Shown here piece after piece: positions 8,410 to 16,429 of a stretch of DNA of 64,000 nucleotides. Position 1 is the first letter of the stretch. Each line of letters starts with the position of its first letter. The position numbers were made by a program, and so were the translations under genes. The DNA comes from Nonomuraea basaltis (lineage in GTDB: Bacteria; Actinomycetota; Actinomycetes; Streptosporangiales; Streptosporangiaceae), in the NCBI RefSeq assembly GCF_005893125.1, contig NZ_VCJS01000046.1:1-64000 (forward strand), read 5' to 3'. Below the pieces are notes generated by a model. The model had not been told where the DNA came from. It saw nothing but the letters and a program-made list of their open reading frames with translations, and made no database searches.

Positions 8410-9500
8410 CAGCCGGCCAGGAACAACTTCGAGGCGATCGGGTCGCCGCCGGTGACGACCAGCAGGGCGAGGGCGATCCCGGCGGCGCCGGAGAGCAGGC
8501 CAGGTCCGGTGACGTCGAAGCCCAGCGGCAGGCGGCTGTCGTAGGCGTCGCACAGCCGGTCGAACAGGTCCTCCACGGCGAGGGCGAACCGGTCACGCGG
8601 GTGCGTGGCGAAGGCGGCCGTGATCAGCATGAGCCCGGCCAGCCCGTGGCACACGCCCGGCCCCTCCAGCCCCCAGCTCTCCGGAGCTTGGAGTAGCTGG
8701 GCCATCGCGTCGTCGGCGGCCCGCTGATAGCGGGGTTCGCAGAGCGCGTCGCCAGCCAGGCGGAGGGCGCGGGCGATGCCGGGCACCCCGTAACACCAGG
8801 CGGCGCGGCGCGGCGACGGATGCCATGTCACGCGGTCGACGCCCGCGGGCCACGCGGTACCCCATCGGTCCTCCCTGGCCAGGCCGAGCAACCAGTCGGC
8901 GACCGTCCTGATCGCCCGGCTCTCCTCCGGAGCGGCGCCGGCAGGGCGGTCCGTGCAGAGCAGGGCGAGGACGGCGAGCGGTCCGGCGGCGCCGTGGGCG
9001 AGGCCGCAGTCGGCGTAGCCGTCGGCGACCTGCCAGGCTGCGGGGACGTGACGCATCGGATACGGCGGTCGTGCGCCCGCTCCCCCGGCCAGGGCGGAGG
9101 CCACCTCGTCCCGTTTGCTCATGGGCGGACGCAGCAGCAGGTAGAGGCCTGCTCCCGCGGTGCCGGAAATCAGGTCGTGATCGGCTACGGGGCCCACGGC
9201 CGCGTCGATCCTGCCGAGCAATCTCTCGTAGCGGCCGGTGTCCCCGCGTAGCGATGCGGCGGCCGCGCCCAGGGCTGCCACCCCCCCGTCGAAAAGACCG
9301 GCCGTTCCCGCAGCCCCAGCACGCATTCCGCAGGTGAGAAAACGATGGCCGATCATGCCCCACCCATTATTGGAATCCATTTTGTCAATAGCCGAGTACA
9401 GCGGGATAATCGCCACCGCAGGATATTCCGCGCTACGAGCCGCCACCTCCCGCGCGATGGCGAGGGCGGCGGCCCGCCTGGAGGGGCTCGTCAGATGCAC
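8409..9500 (-). CDS. lanC: LanC-like lanthionine cyclase, copy 1
   Basis: 363 residues from a GTG at 9500 that overlaps the last ten bases of the precursor gene; a longer frame to 9572 exists but lies wholly inside the precursor gene. Zinc ligands are Cys236 (WCYGVPG), Cys284 and His285 (VCHGLAG). The likely acid/base His169 is in GLAHGAAGP. DLISGTAGAGLYLLL near residue 110 is the usual first barrel helix pair. The reaction is zinc-activated addition of Cys thiols to dehydroalanine/dehydrobutyrine. It is shorter than LanC2 and differs from it in sequence, so this is not a recent duplication. Confidence 0.85.
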   Translation of the reverse strand: MHLTSPSRRAAALAIAREVAARSAEYPAVAIIPLYSAIDKMDSNNGWGMIGHRFLTCGMRAGAAGTAGLFDGGVAALGAAAASLRGDTGRYERLLGRIDAAVGPVADHDLISGTAGAGLYLLLRPPMSKRDEVASALAGGAGARPPYPMRHVPAAWQVADGYADCGLAHGAAGPLAVLALLCTDRPAGAAPEESRAIRTVADWLLGLAREDRWGTAWPAGVDRVTWHPSPRRAAWCYGVPGIARALRLAGDALCEPRYQRAADDAMAQLLQAPESWGLEGPGVCHGLAGLMLITAAFATHPRDRFALAVEDLFDRLCDAYDSRLPLGFDVTGPGLLSGAAGIALALLVVTGGDPIASKLFLAG

Positions 9501-9700
9501 ATGCCCGGGGCCTTGGCCCCGTACGTGGGCGTGCAACCATTGCAGGCCGTGTGGGAGCAGGTGCCGCTCCACGAATACCCGCAGGTGCTGTCGCCGCCGC
9601 TGCAGGCGTAGACGGGAGGCACGGCGTCGGTCTCGACGAGCAGCTCGATATCGAGATCGAAGACGTCGTCGGCGAGGTCGGCCTGGGCCACTGGGCTCAC
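9491..9700 (-). CDS. lanA: Class I lanthipeptide precursor peptide
   Basis: 69 residues, GTG start at 9700 with GGAAGG 9 bases upstream; TTG at 9706 is too close to it. The leader contains the FDLD motif at residues 14-17, the recognition box of class I dehydratases. The core region after about residue 29 has six Cys (33, 40, 48, 53, 56, 68) and ten Ser/Thr (34, 38, 39, 43, 45, 47, 49, 51, 57, 59). The Cys-rich stretch reads GTCSHTACNGCTPTYG. Cys33 has no core Ser/Thr before it, so it must pair with a downstream residue, form a disulfide or stay free. No leader peptidase gene is seen nearby. Confidence 0.85.
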   Translation of the reverse strand: MSPVAQADLADDVFDLDIELLVETDAVPPVYACSGGDSTCGYSWSGTCSHTACNGCTPTYGAKAPGMCI

Positions 9701-9863
9701 GGTCAATTTCCTTCCGTTGTGGACTCGAACAGAAAGGGACCTTACCCAGGATCTTCGGCTGCCCATCGCACGCTTGCAGAAAATGCGAAGTGTTCGGCGG
9801 AACGCGATTCTACTGTTAGTCTCAGCCACCATTGTCAGGCCGAGTAAATAGAAGGCAAGGTGT
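9701..9863. promoter_or_regulatory. Divergent promoter region of the lanthipeptide locus
   Basis: 163 bases between the precursor (minus) and lanB (plus). It is noticeably more AT-rich than the flanking genes and is the only candidate promoter region for both arms. A purine-rich GAAGGCAAGG lies just before the lanB ATG. No operator could be assigned. Confidence 0.5.
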
Positions 9864-12836
9864 ATGGCAGAGCTCGTAGCCGCCGACTTCGCGTTGCTGC
9901 GCATGAGCGTACTCCCGGCGGAGCACGCGGAGCGCACCCGTTCCGACCGCGGCCACCCGGCGGGCTACCTGCGGTCGATCACCGCCGATCCTTTCGTCAG
10001 GGAGGCGATCGCGGTGTCGAGCCCGTCGCTGGCGCGTACGCTCGATCTGGTGCACGAGGGGCGTCCGGTGGCGCGGAAGAAGCTGCGGCGTGCGGTGATC
10101 TCCGCGACCAGGTATGTGCTGCGCATGGCGACCAGGCCCACGCCGTTCGGGCTGATGGCGGGGGTGGCGGAGGTCCGCTTCGACGACGCGGGGAAGGTGC
10201 GCCTGGGCGATCGGCATCAGAAGCTGGCCCGGCCCGACATCGGGTGGTTGCTCGACGTCGTACGTGACCACGAGCGCCGCCCCGAGGTGCTGCGCCGGCT
10301 GCGGGTCGTGCTCAACGGCCTGTGTTACGCCCGCGGCGACCGGCTGGTGTTGCCGTATCTGCCGCGCGAGGGCGAGAACGGGGTGCGGGAGGTGTCGGTG
10401 CGGATGACGCCGATGGTGTGGGCGGTCATGGAGCGGGCCGGGCGCCCGGTGGCGTTCACCGAGCTCGTGGACGAGTTGCTCGCCGCCTTCCCGCAGGGGA
10501 CCAGGAAGAAGGCGGAGACCGCGCTGGCCGGACTGGTCGAGCGCACGGTCCTGCTGACCGACCTCGTGCCGCCCGATGACGCCCCCGACCAGATCGCGCA
10601 CGTCACGGAACGGGCCGGCGTGCCGGGGCTCGGTGCGGTCGCCACGGCCCTGCGGTCCTACGCCGCCACCACGGTGGGCGAGGGGTTGCCTGCCTGGCAG
10701 GCGGTGCTGAGCGCCGCCGAGGAGGTCAGGGGCGGGCACCACGCCCCGCACGTGGATCTCAGGCTGGACGCGGACGTGCACCTGCCGCGAGTGGTCGCGG
10801 CCGAGTTGGAGGAGCTGGGCCGCACCCTGGTCAGGATCACGCCGCCGGACCGTGACACCGGGCATTTGCGCGGCTACTACGACGAGTTCGTGGACAAGTA
10901 CGGCACCGCCCGTCTCGTCCCGCTGAAGGAGCTGCTCGACCCGGAGCTCGGCCTGGGCGGCCCGGCGGGCTACCGCGGCTCGGAGCGTCCCGAGGGCGAT
11001 CCTGAGCAGGATCGTTACCGCAGCCAGGATCGTTACCGCAACAAGGTGCTCGGCGAGCTGGCCCAGGGCGCGCTTTTCGACGGCAGGCGGGAGGTGGAGC
11101 TGGACGACGCCACGCTGGACCGGCTGGCCGGCCGGGACGACGGCCGGCTGCCCGAGGTGCTCGAGTTCGGCACGCATCTGCTGGCCGGCTCGGTGGAGGG
11201 GCTCAACGACGGGGATTTCCGGCTGGTGCTGGCGAACATGCCGCTTTCGCGCCGTACCGGGGCGATGACGGGCCGGTTCACGTACTTCCTGGATGAGCTG
11301 CGTGAGCAGACGGCGCGCATGTGGCGCGACGCCGGAGGCGCCGTGCCCGCGCAGGTGACGTTCCAGCCGACGTGGGCCAGGGTCACGAACGTGGCCAGGG
11401 TGCCGACGCTGGTGGAGCGGACGCTGCCGATCGGCACGTTCGCCGACCCCGGCCAGGAGGCGGTACTGTCACTCGACGACCTGGCGGTCGGGGCCGCCGA
11501 GGACAGGTTGTTCCTGTGGTCGTCGCAGCTGGGCGCGGAGATCGTGCCCGCGACACCGCACATGCTGGTTGTGCCGAAGCTGGCGCTCGACGCCATGCGG
11601 TTCGTGTACGAGCTGGGCGAGGTCAGGCACAGGGCGTGCGACGGGTGGGATTGGGGGCTGGCGGGGACGGTGCTGCCGTACCTGCCGCGGATCCGCCGTG
11701 GCAGGTCGATCCTGGCCTCGGCGATCTGGCGGCCCGCCATGGAGCTCAACGACGTCAAGGCGGCCGAGTCGGAGTGGGGGCGGCGGTTCGACGCCTGGCG
11801 GGAGCGGTGGCAGGTGCCGTCCGAGGTGTATTTGACCAACGGCGACAACCGCATCGGGCTCGACCTGGACGCCCCGCTGCACCGCGAGGTGTTCCGGCAC
11901 GAGCTGGCCCGCAGGCCGAGCACGCTGCTGGTGGAGGCGCCGGGCGGTGACGGGTTCGGTACGGGCTGGCTGGGCGGCCGCGCCAACGAGCTGACCGTGA
12001 CGCTTCGCTCGACCGCGCCGGAGCCGCCGGTCCGCACGGCGGCCAGGGTGACCGCGCCGCCGCCGTGGCACCACCCGGGCGGGGAATGGGTGTACGCGAA
12101 GCTGTACGCGTCGGCGGACCGGCACACGGATCTGATCAGGCAGCGGCTGCCGGTGTTACGGGCGGCGCTGCCCGGGTCGGTGGATCGCTGGTTCTTCATC
12201 CGGTACTTCGATCCGGGACCTCATCTGCGCATCCGGTTCCACGGGGAGCCTGGGACGCTGAATCGGGAGGTGGTTCCGCTGGTGCACGATTGGGCGGCGG
12301 ACCTGTGCCGGGCCGGGCTCGCGCGTTCGCTGGTGCTGGACACGTACGAGCCGGAGGTCGAACGGTACGGCGGCGCGGAGGCGCTGGAGACGGCCGAGCG
12401 GCTGTTCGCCGCGGACAGCGACGCCGTGCTCGCGCAGCTAGGCGTGGGGCTGGACATGACGCCTGAGCTGCTGGCCGCCGCGAACTACGCCGACCTGGCG
12501 CAGTCCTTCCACGGTCCTGCCTGGGAGGAGTGGCTGCTGGCCGCCTATCCCGTGGACGATCACCATCGTGCGTTCCAGTCGGTCCGGCGTGCCGCGGTGG
12601 AGACGCTCGCGGAGCCCGATCCTCGGCTGCTGGAGATCTGGGGGCCGCGGAGGCGGGTCGCCGCCGAGTACGGCGAGCTGATCAGGTCCCTGCGCCGCAG
12701 GACGCCGCTGCCGGCACTCCTGCACATGCACCACAACCGGCTGATCGGCGTGTCCAAGCCGTCCGAGGGCGCCTCGTACGCGATCGCCCGCGGCGTCGTC
12801 CAGGCGCTGCGTGACCGGGCGAGGCACCGGGCATGA
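9864..12836 (+). CDS. lanB: Full-length class I lanthipeptide dehydratase (LanB)
   Basis: 990 residues, the usual length of a two-domain LanB. The N-terminal ~660 residues are the glutamylation domain (TRPTPFGLMAG near 90, then the GQEAVLSLDDLAVG and AIWRPAMELND regions). The C-terminal ~300 residues are the elimination domain (RWFFIRYFDPGPHLRIRFHG, DTYEPEVERYGG, LLHMHHNRLIG). The enzyme uses glutamyl-tRNA to glutamylate Ser/Thr of the precursor and then removes glutamate to give Dha/Dhb. ATG at 9864 follows AAGGCAAGG. It overlaps lanC2 by ATGA. No internal stop or frameshift; appears functional. Confidence 0.93.
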   Translation: MAELVAADFALLRMSVLPAEHAERTRSDRGHPAGYLRSITADPFVREAIAVSSPSLARTLDLVHEGRPVARKKLRRAVISATRYVLRMATRPTPFGLMAGVAEVRFDDAGKVRLGDRHQKLARPDIGWLLDVVRDHERRPEVLRRLRVVLNGLCYARGDRLVLPYLPREGENGVREVSVRMTPMVWAVMERAGRPVAFTELVDELLAAFPQGTRKKAETALAGLVERTVLLTDLVPPDDAPDQIAHVTERAGVPGLGAVATALRSYAATTVGEGLPAWQAVLSAAEEVRGGHHAPHVDLRLDADVHLPRVVAAELEELGRTLVRITPPDRDTGHLRGYYDEFVDKYGTARLVPLKELLDPELGLGGPAGYRGSERPEGDPEQDRYRSQDRYRNKVLGELAQGALFDGRREVELDDATLDRLAGRDDGRLPEVLEFGTHLLAGSVEGLNDGDFRLVLANMPLSRRTGAMTGRFTYFLDELREQTARMWRDAGGAVPAQVTFQPTWARVTNVARVPTLVERTLPIGTFADPGQEAVLSLDDLAVGAAEDRLFLWSSQLGAEIVPATPHMLVVPKLALDAMRFVYELGEVRHRACDGWDWGLAGTVLPYLPRIRRGRSILASAIWRPAMELNDVKAAESEWGRRFDAWRERWQVPSEVYLTNGDNRIGLDLDAPLHREVFRHELARRPSTLLVEAPGGDGFGTGWLGGRANELTVTLRSTAPEPPVRTAARVTAPPPWHHPGGEWVYAKLYASADRHTDLIRQRLPVLRAALPGSVDRWFFIRYFDPGPHLRIRFHGEPGTLNREVVPLVHDWAADLCRAGLARSLVLDTYEPEVERYGGAEALETAERLFAADSDAVLAQLGVGLDMTPELLAAANYADLAQSFHGPAWEEWLLAAYPVDDHHRAFQSVRRAAVETLAEPDPRLLEIWGPRRRVAAEYGELIRSLRRRTPLPALLHMHHNRLIGVSKPSEGASYAIARGVVQALRDRARHRA

Positions 12837-14170
12837 CGGGGCCGGAAACGATCCGGGCCGCCGAGATCGTCGAGGAGGTGGCGCGGCGGCTGGCCGACCC
12901 GGTCGAGGTGTCACGGGTGGCCTCGACCAACACCGACCGGCTCCTGGACGGCCGGCAGCCACTGGTGTGGCATGCGATGTCGCTCAACGAGGGGTTCCTC
13001 GGGGTGGCATTGCTACACAGTGAGCTCGGGCGGCGCGAACACGCCCACGCGTTCCTGGCGGCCGCGGCCGGTGCGCAGGCCAGGAAGCACGCGTTGATCG
13101 ACGGGTTGCCGGCATTGCTGTTCGCGACGCGGGCGGCCGCCGCCCAGCCGGGCGACTACGCGTCCCTTCTGGGGCGGGCGGAGTCGATCGTGCGGAAGAT
13201 AGCGCGGCAGCGGGCCGAGGCGGAGCTGTCCCGGCTGGAACCCGGCCGGGCGGGGGTGGCGTTCAGCGCGTACGACGTCATCGAGGGGCTCACGGGGCTG
13301 GGCCGCGTGGTGCTGTCGTACGGGGACACCGAGCCGCTGTCCTACCTGATCGCGCTGACCGAGCCCATCGAGGTGGCGGGCACGCCGGTGCCGGGCTGGC
13401 TAGTGTCGCACGCGCCGCTCAGCGGGGCGCCGGCCGGTGACGGGCATTTCAACCTGGGGCTCGCGCACGGCATCCCAGGGCCGCTGGCGCTGCTGGCGGT
13501 CGCGTACCGGCGGGGATTCCGGCTGCCCGGCCACGAGCAGGCCATGGAACGCGTGGCGGGCTGGCTGCTGGACTGGGGAGACGGCGGGTTGTGGCCGCCC
13601 ACGGTGACGTTGCGGCAGCAACTCGACCGGGCCGGCGTGCGGACGCACGGGCACGCGGAGCCGGAGACGCCGGATCGCACGGTTCCGACCGCGTACAGCC
13701 GCACGCTCCCGGCAGCGTCGCACTTCCGCCCTGCCTGGTGTTACGGCACGCCTGGTGTCGCACGGGCGCTCTTCCTCGCGGGGCAGGCCCTCGACCGGCC
13801 CGAATGGCGGCAGGCGGCGGTCCGCGCCCTGCATGAGACCCTGGCCCGTCCCTGGGACGAGTGGGGGATGGTGGACGCGGGGTTGTGTCACGGCTGGGCC
13901 GGGATGCTTCATGTCACCTGCCGCGTCGGCCGGGAGAGTGGCGACCGGGCGCTGCTGGCCGCGGCCGACGCCCTGGCCGGCCGGATCGTGGCCGAGTTCG
14001 CCGAGGACGCGCCGTTCGGGTTCCGGTATTCCGGTACGGGAGGCATCGAGGTGGCGCCCGACCGGGTCGGCCTGCTCGAAGGGGCGGCAGGCATCGCGCT
14101 GGCGCTCCACCACTACTGCGGCGGCGAGCCGCCCGCCACAGGCTGGGACGCCGCCCTGCTTCTGAACTGA
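12833..14170 (+). CDS. lanC: LanC-like lanthionine cyclase, copy 2
   Basis: 445 residues with a complete set of LanC residues: Cys303 (WCYGTPG), Cys352 and His353 (LCHGWAGM), and His212 in GLAHGIPGP. The start codon overlaps the lanB stop by four bases. It carries ~40 residues around 260-295 not found in copy 1, and overall it aligns only loosely with that copy. Having two apparently intact cyclases in one cluster is uncommon. The two may make different rings on the single six-Cys precursor, or one may serve a partner that has been lost. Confidence 0.9.
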   Translation: MTGPETIRAAEIVEEVARRLADPVEVSRVASTNTDRLLDGRQPLVWHAMSLNEGFLGVALLHSELGRREHAHAFLAAAAGAQARKHALIDGLPALLFATRAAAAQPGDYASLLGRAESIVRKIARQRAEAELSRLEPGRAGVAFSAYDVIEGLTGLGRVVLSYGDTEPLSYLIALTEPIEVAGTPVPGWLVSHAPLSGAPAGDGHFNLGLAHGIPGPLALLAVAYRRGFRLPGHEQAMERVAGWLLDWGDGGLWPPTVTLRQQLDRAGVRTHGHAEPETPDRTVPTAYSRTLPAASHFRPAWCYGTPGVARALFLAGQALDRPEWRQAAVRALHETLARPWDEWGMVDAGLCHGWAGMLHVTCRVGRESGDRALLAAADALAGRIVAEFAEDAPFGFRYSGTGGIEVAPDRVGLLEGAAGIALALHHYCGGEPPATGWDAALLLN

Positions 14171-14187
14171 CAGAAGGAGACCTCCGC

Positions 14188-14460
14188 ATGGTGGGTCTGC
14201 AGGACCTCGTCGGCGACGTGGAGGGGTCCCTCACGCGTCACCTGGGGAAGAAGGCGCTGTTCAGGGGCGGCGCGATGCGCGACGTCGCCGGGATCGCCTC
14301 CGTCGGCGACATCAACAGGGTGGTCACGGGGAGCGGGTTGCGTGCCCCTGGCGTGCGCCTGGTGAAGGACGGCACGGTCATTCCACCTGACCGCTACACC
14401 TCTCCGTCCCCCTACGGCTATGCCGGGCTCGGCGACGTGGTCGACCCCGGCAAGGTCATC
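14188..14460 (+). pseudogene. Cupin/JmjC-like oxygenase, truncated by IS remnant
   Basis: ATG at 14188 with AGAAGGAGA 7 bases upstream, 17 bases after lanC2. About 91 residues are in frame. LVGDVEGSLTRHLGKKALFR, GLRAPGVRLVKDGTVIPPDR and GLGDVVDPGKVI match the N-terminus of cupin_4/JmjC-type 2-oxoglutarate oxygenases. Similarity ends at ~14460, exactly where the IS1182-like sequence begins. The iron-binding HxD...H core would lie further on and is lost. It was probably a tailoring hydroxylase of the lanthipeptide operon. The remaining frame runs on into IS sequence. Confidence 0.65.
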
Positions 14461-15175
14461 AGTTCGGCGGCGTGGCGGGACCGGTCTCGGTGGCCGCCAC
14501 CTGCCACGACGATCCCGGCCCGCGTCCGGACGAGACGGGGACCACCAGCGCCGGCACGAAGACGAACCGCGCGGTGTGGTACTTGGAGGCGACCTTCCGG
14601 CCCCGAGTATGGCAGGGCGGGGGAGCCATCACCCCGCAGGTCGGGCAGTCGAACCCCTCGACCGCCTCGGCGGCCTGCTCTGGTGTCAGTTCTGTCAGAC
14701 CAGTCTCGCGGAACCCACTCACACAACCTGGAGGTTCTGCGAGGAGTTTGCGATCGGTAACCTGGACCAAAATGGGCAGCAGATCCAGCGCTTTCTCCTT
14801 CAGGCCATGCGCGGCGACCCGAGCGCGGAACTCACTCAGCACGCTGTGATCTAACCCGGGATCGTCCAGTTCCAGCGACAGCGCGTACTTCCAGCCCATC
14901 CCGAACTCGGCGCGGTCGGTCGCCGCCCGGTCGGTCAGGTTCTCCTCCTTCTGCAGCACGGTGATCAACGCGAGCATCCCCAGGGACAGGCCAGGGCGCC
15001 CGCGGGTGCCGTACTCCTGCGCGAATTCGGCGTCAGCGAATGATTCGCCCAGCTCATCGCGGACCCGCATGGCCAGCGGGTAGGCACCCTTGGCCGAGGC
15101 GGCCCTGGTCACCTTCGCGGTCATCTCCGGAATCTGCGGCCACGGTCGCGGCTGCACCGACACCACACGCCTCAT
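14459..15175 (-). pseudogene. IS1182-type transposase remnant
   Basis: Residues ~15-125 match the N-terminal domain of IS1182-family transposases (MRVRDELGESFADAEFAQEY, GRPGLSLGMLALITVLQKEE, GMGWKYALSLELDDPGLDHS, VLSEFRARVAAHGLKEKALD). The central DDE core is missing. The remaining ~100 residues (CVSGFRETGLTELTPEQAAE, FDCPTCGVMAPPPCHTRGRK) resemble the family's Cys-rich distal part. The gene is internally deleted and its stop is formed at the junction with the cupin gene, so it is not mobile by itself. Confidence 0.65.
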
Positions 15176-15177
15176 TC

Positions 15178-15616
15178 CATGGCCGGGCTAGGAAACCGGC
15201 CGCAGAGGGCATCGTCGTGGCAGATCAGCCCAAGATCACGGATGTCGCAGGCGTGTCATCGCAATGGGCCACCAGGGTCCCCGATGGGCGCAAAGTGCCG
15301 CTACCGCCGGGCAACGGCGCAAGGAAGGGCACCTTGCTCGTCACGGACTCTGGCGCGGTCTCTGGACCCTTCGGGACGGAAAGGTGCAAGACGAGGCGTT
15401 CTCGAGACTGATGGCCGCCGAGCATGACGCCGTGGAAGCCGACGCTCTCCGAGGATTCCTCGGCACCGGGATCGGCAGCTGACTCAAGGGGTACCTGTCA
15501 TGCGATACGCCAGTGCCGCCACCGAACAAGCCTCCCGATGGCCGCGCGATCGCCCGCTTCCTGACTTTCACGGTCCACGATCAGCACGCGATCATCGGCC
15601 TGACGGCGCCGGCGAA
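15178..15616. other. Unassigned stretch with degraded plus-strand coding
   Basis: Plus-strand frames change every ~100-150 bases. The sequence includes DQPKITDVAGVSSQWATRVP (from ~15215), DGKVQDEAFSRLMAAEHDAV ending in a TGA at 15480, and ARFLTFTVHDQHAIIGLTAP ending with TAG at 15618-15620. This looks like one decayed gene that once ended at the CTAG site now used by IS5. I do not recognise the family. Confidence 0.35.
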
Positions 15617-15666
15617 CTAGGGTGTGTCCCGTGGATCTTTATGGCGGATTGGTGTAGATCATCCGT

Positions 15667-15896
15667 GTGGATGAGGAGCGTCTGAGTCGTCATGATCTGA
15701 CGGACGAGGAGTGGGAGCGGCTGGTGCCGTTGTTGCCCGTCAATCCGCGTCAGGGTGGTCGTTGGGCCGATCACCGGATGGTGATCAACGGGGTGTTCTT
15801 CCGGACGTGGATTCCACCGTGGTGCGCGCCCACCAGCATGCCGCCGGAGCGCGCCTGGCGCCGCCGACCGACTTCCCTGTAAAGGGGACGCCGTAG
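15667..15896 (+). pseudogene. IS5 transposase N-terminal part, internally deleted
   Basis: GTG start at 15667. LSRHDLTDEEWERLVPLLPV and WADHRMVINGVFFRT are the usual N-terminus. The sequence then jumps to STVVRAHQHAAGARL in a shifted frame, skipping the WRDVP...W-core segment that carries part of the catalytic domain. It stops at 15896. Confidence 0.7.
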
Positions 15897-15907
15897 ATCA
15901 CAAACCG

Positions 15908-16414
15908 GTGAAGGGCCGGGAGGCGCTGGGCCGCTCTCGAGGTGGGTTCAGCACCAAGATTCACCTGGTCGCCGACCGGCGCTGCCGCCCGATCGCGACG
16001 ATGGTCAGTCCTGGTCAGCATGGGGACAGCCCGTACCTCCGGCGCGTGCTGGAGCGCGTACGGATCCTGCGTCACGGCTTGGGCCGCCCTCGTCAGCGTC
16101 CTGGGCGGGTCTTGGCCGACAAGGCGTGCTCCTCGCGTGGCAACCGTGCCTACCTACGCCGGCGCGGGATCAAGGCGGTCATTCCGATCAAGAAGGACCA
16201 GCAGGCCAACCGCCGTAAGCGAGGTCGCAAGGGCGGGCGACCACCCGGCTTCGATGCCGAGCGGTACCGCGAGCGCAACACCGTCGAACGCTGCGTGAAC
16301 AAGCTCCGCAACGACCGGGCGGTGGCCCTGCGCACCGACAAACGCGAGTGGATCTATCAGGGCACCATCGACGTCGCCTCGATCAGGATCTGGCGCCGCG
16401 AGCCAACTCCGTGA
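15908..16414 (+). pseudogene. IS5 transposase C-terminal part
   Basis: 168 residues. LGRSRGGFSTKIHLVADRRC opens the second half of the DDE domain. VLADKACSSRGNRAYLRRRG holds the second Asp and ERNTVERCVNKLRNDRAVAL holds the catalytic Glu. The part is uninterrupted but separated from its N-terminal part by a deletion and frame change. Confidence 0.75.
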
Positions 16415-16429
16415 TCCACAGGACACGCT

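Larger units (their letters stand above)
15621..16429 (+). mobile_element. IS5-family element, internally deleted, with CTAG target duplication
   Basis: Imperfect 17-base terminal inverted repeats (left GGTGTGTCCCGTGGATC, right complement AGCGTGTCCTGTGGATC) enclose a two-part transposase. CTAG stands immediately outside both ends (15617-15620 and 16430-16433), as expected for IS5-group insertion. The right CTAG has itself been split by an IS630 element. The internal deletion makes this copy non-autonomous. Confidence 0.8.

Noticed and set aside
9700-9706. TTG at 9706 as the precursor start
   Set aside because: Only three bases from GGAAGG; the GTG at 9700 has normal spacing.
9822-11177. 451-residue minus-strand ORF opposite lanB
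   Set aside because: Low-complexity Arg/Gln/His-rich shadow of lanB with no recognisable domain.
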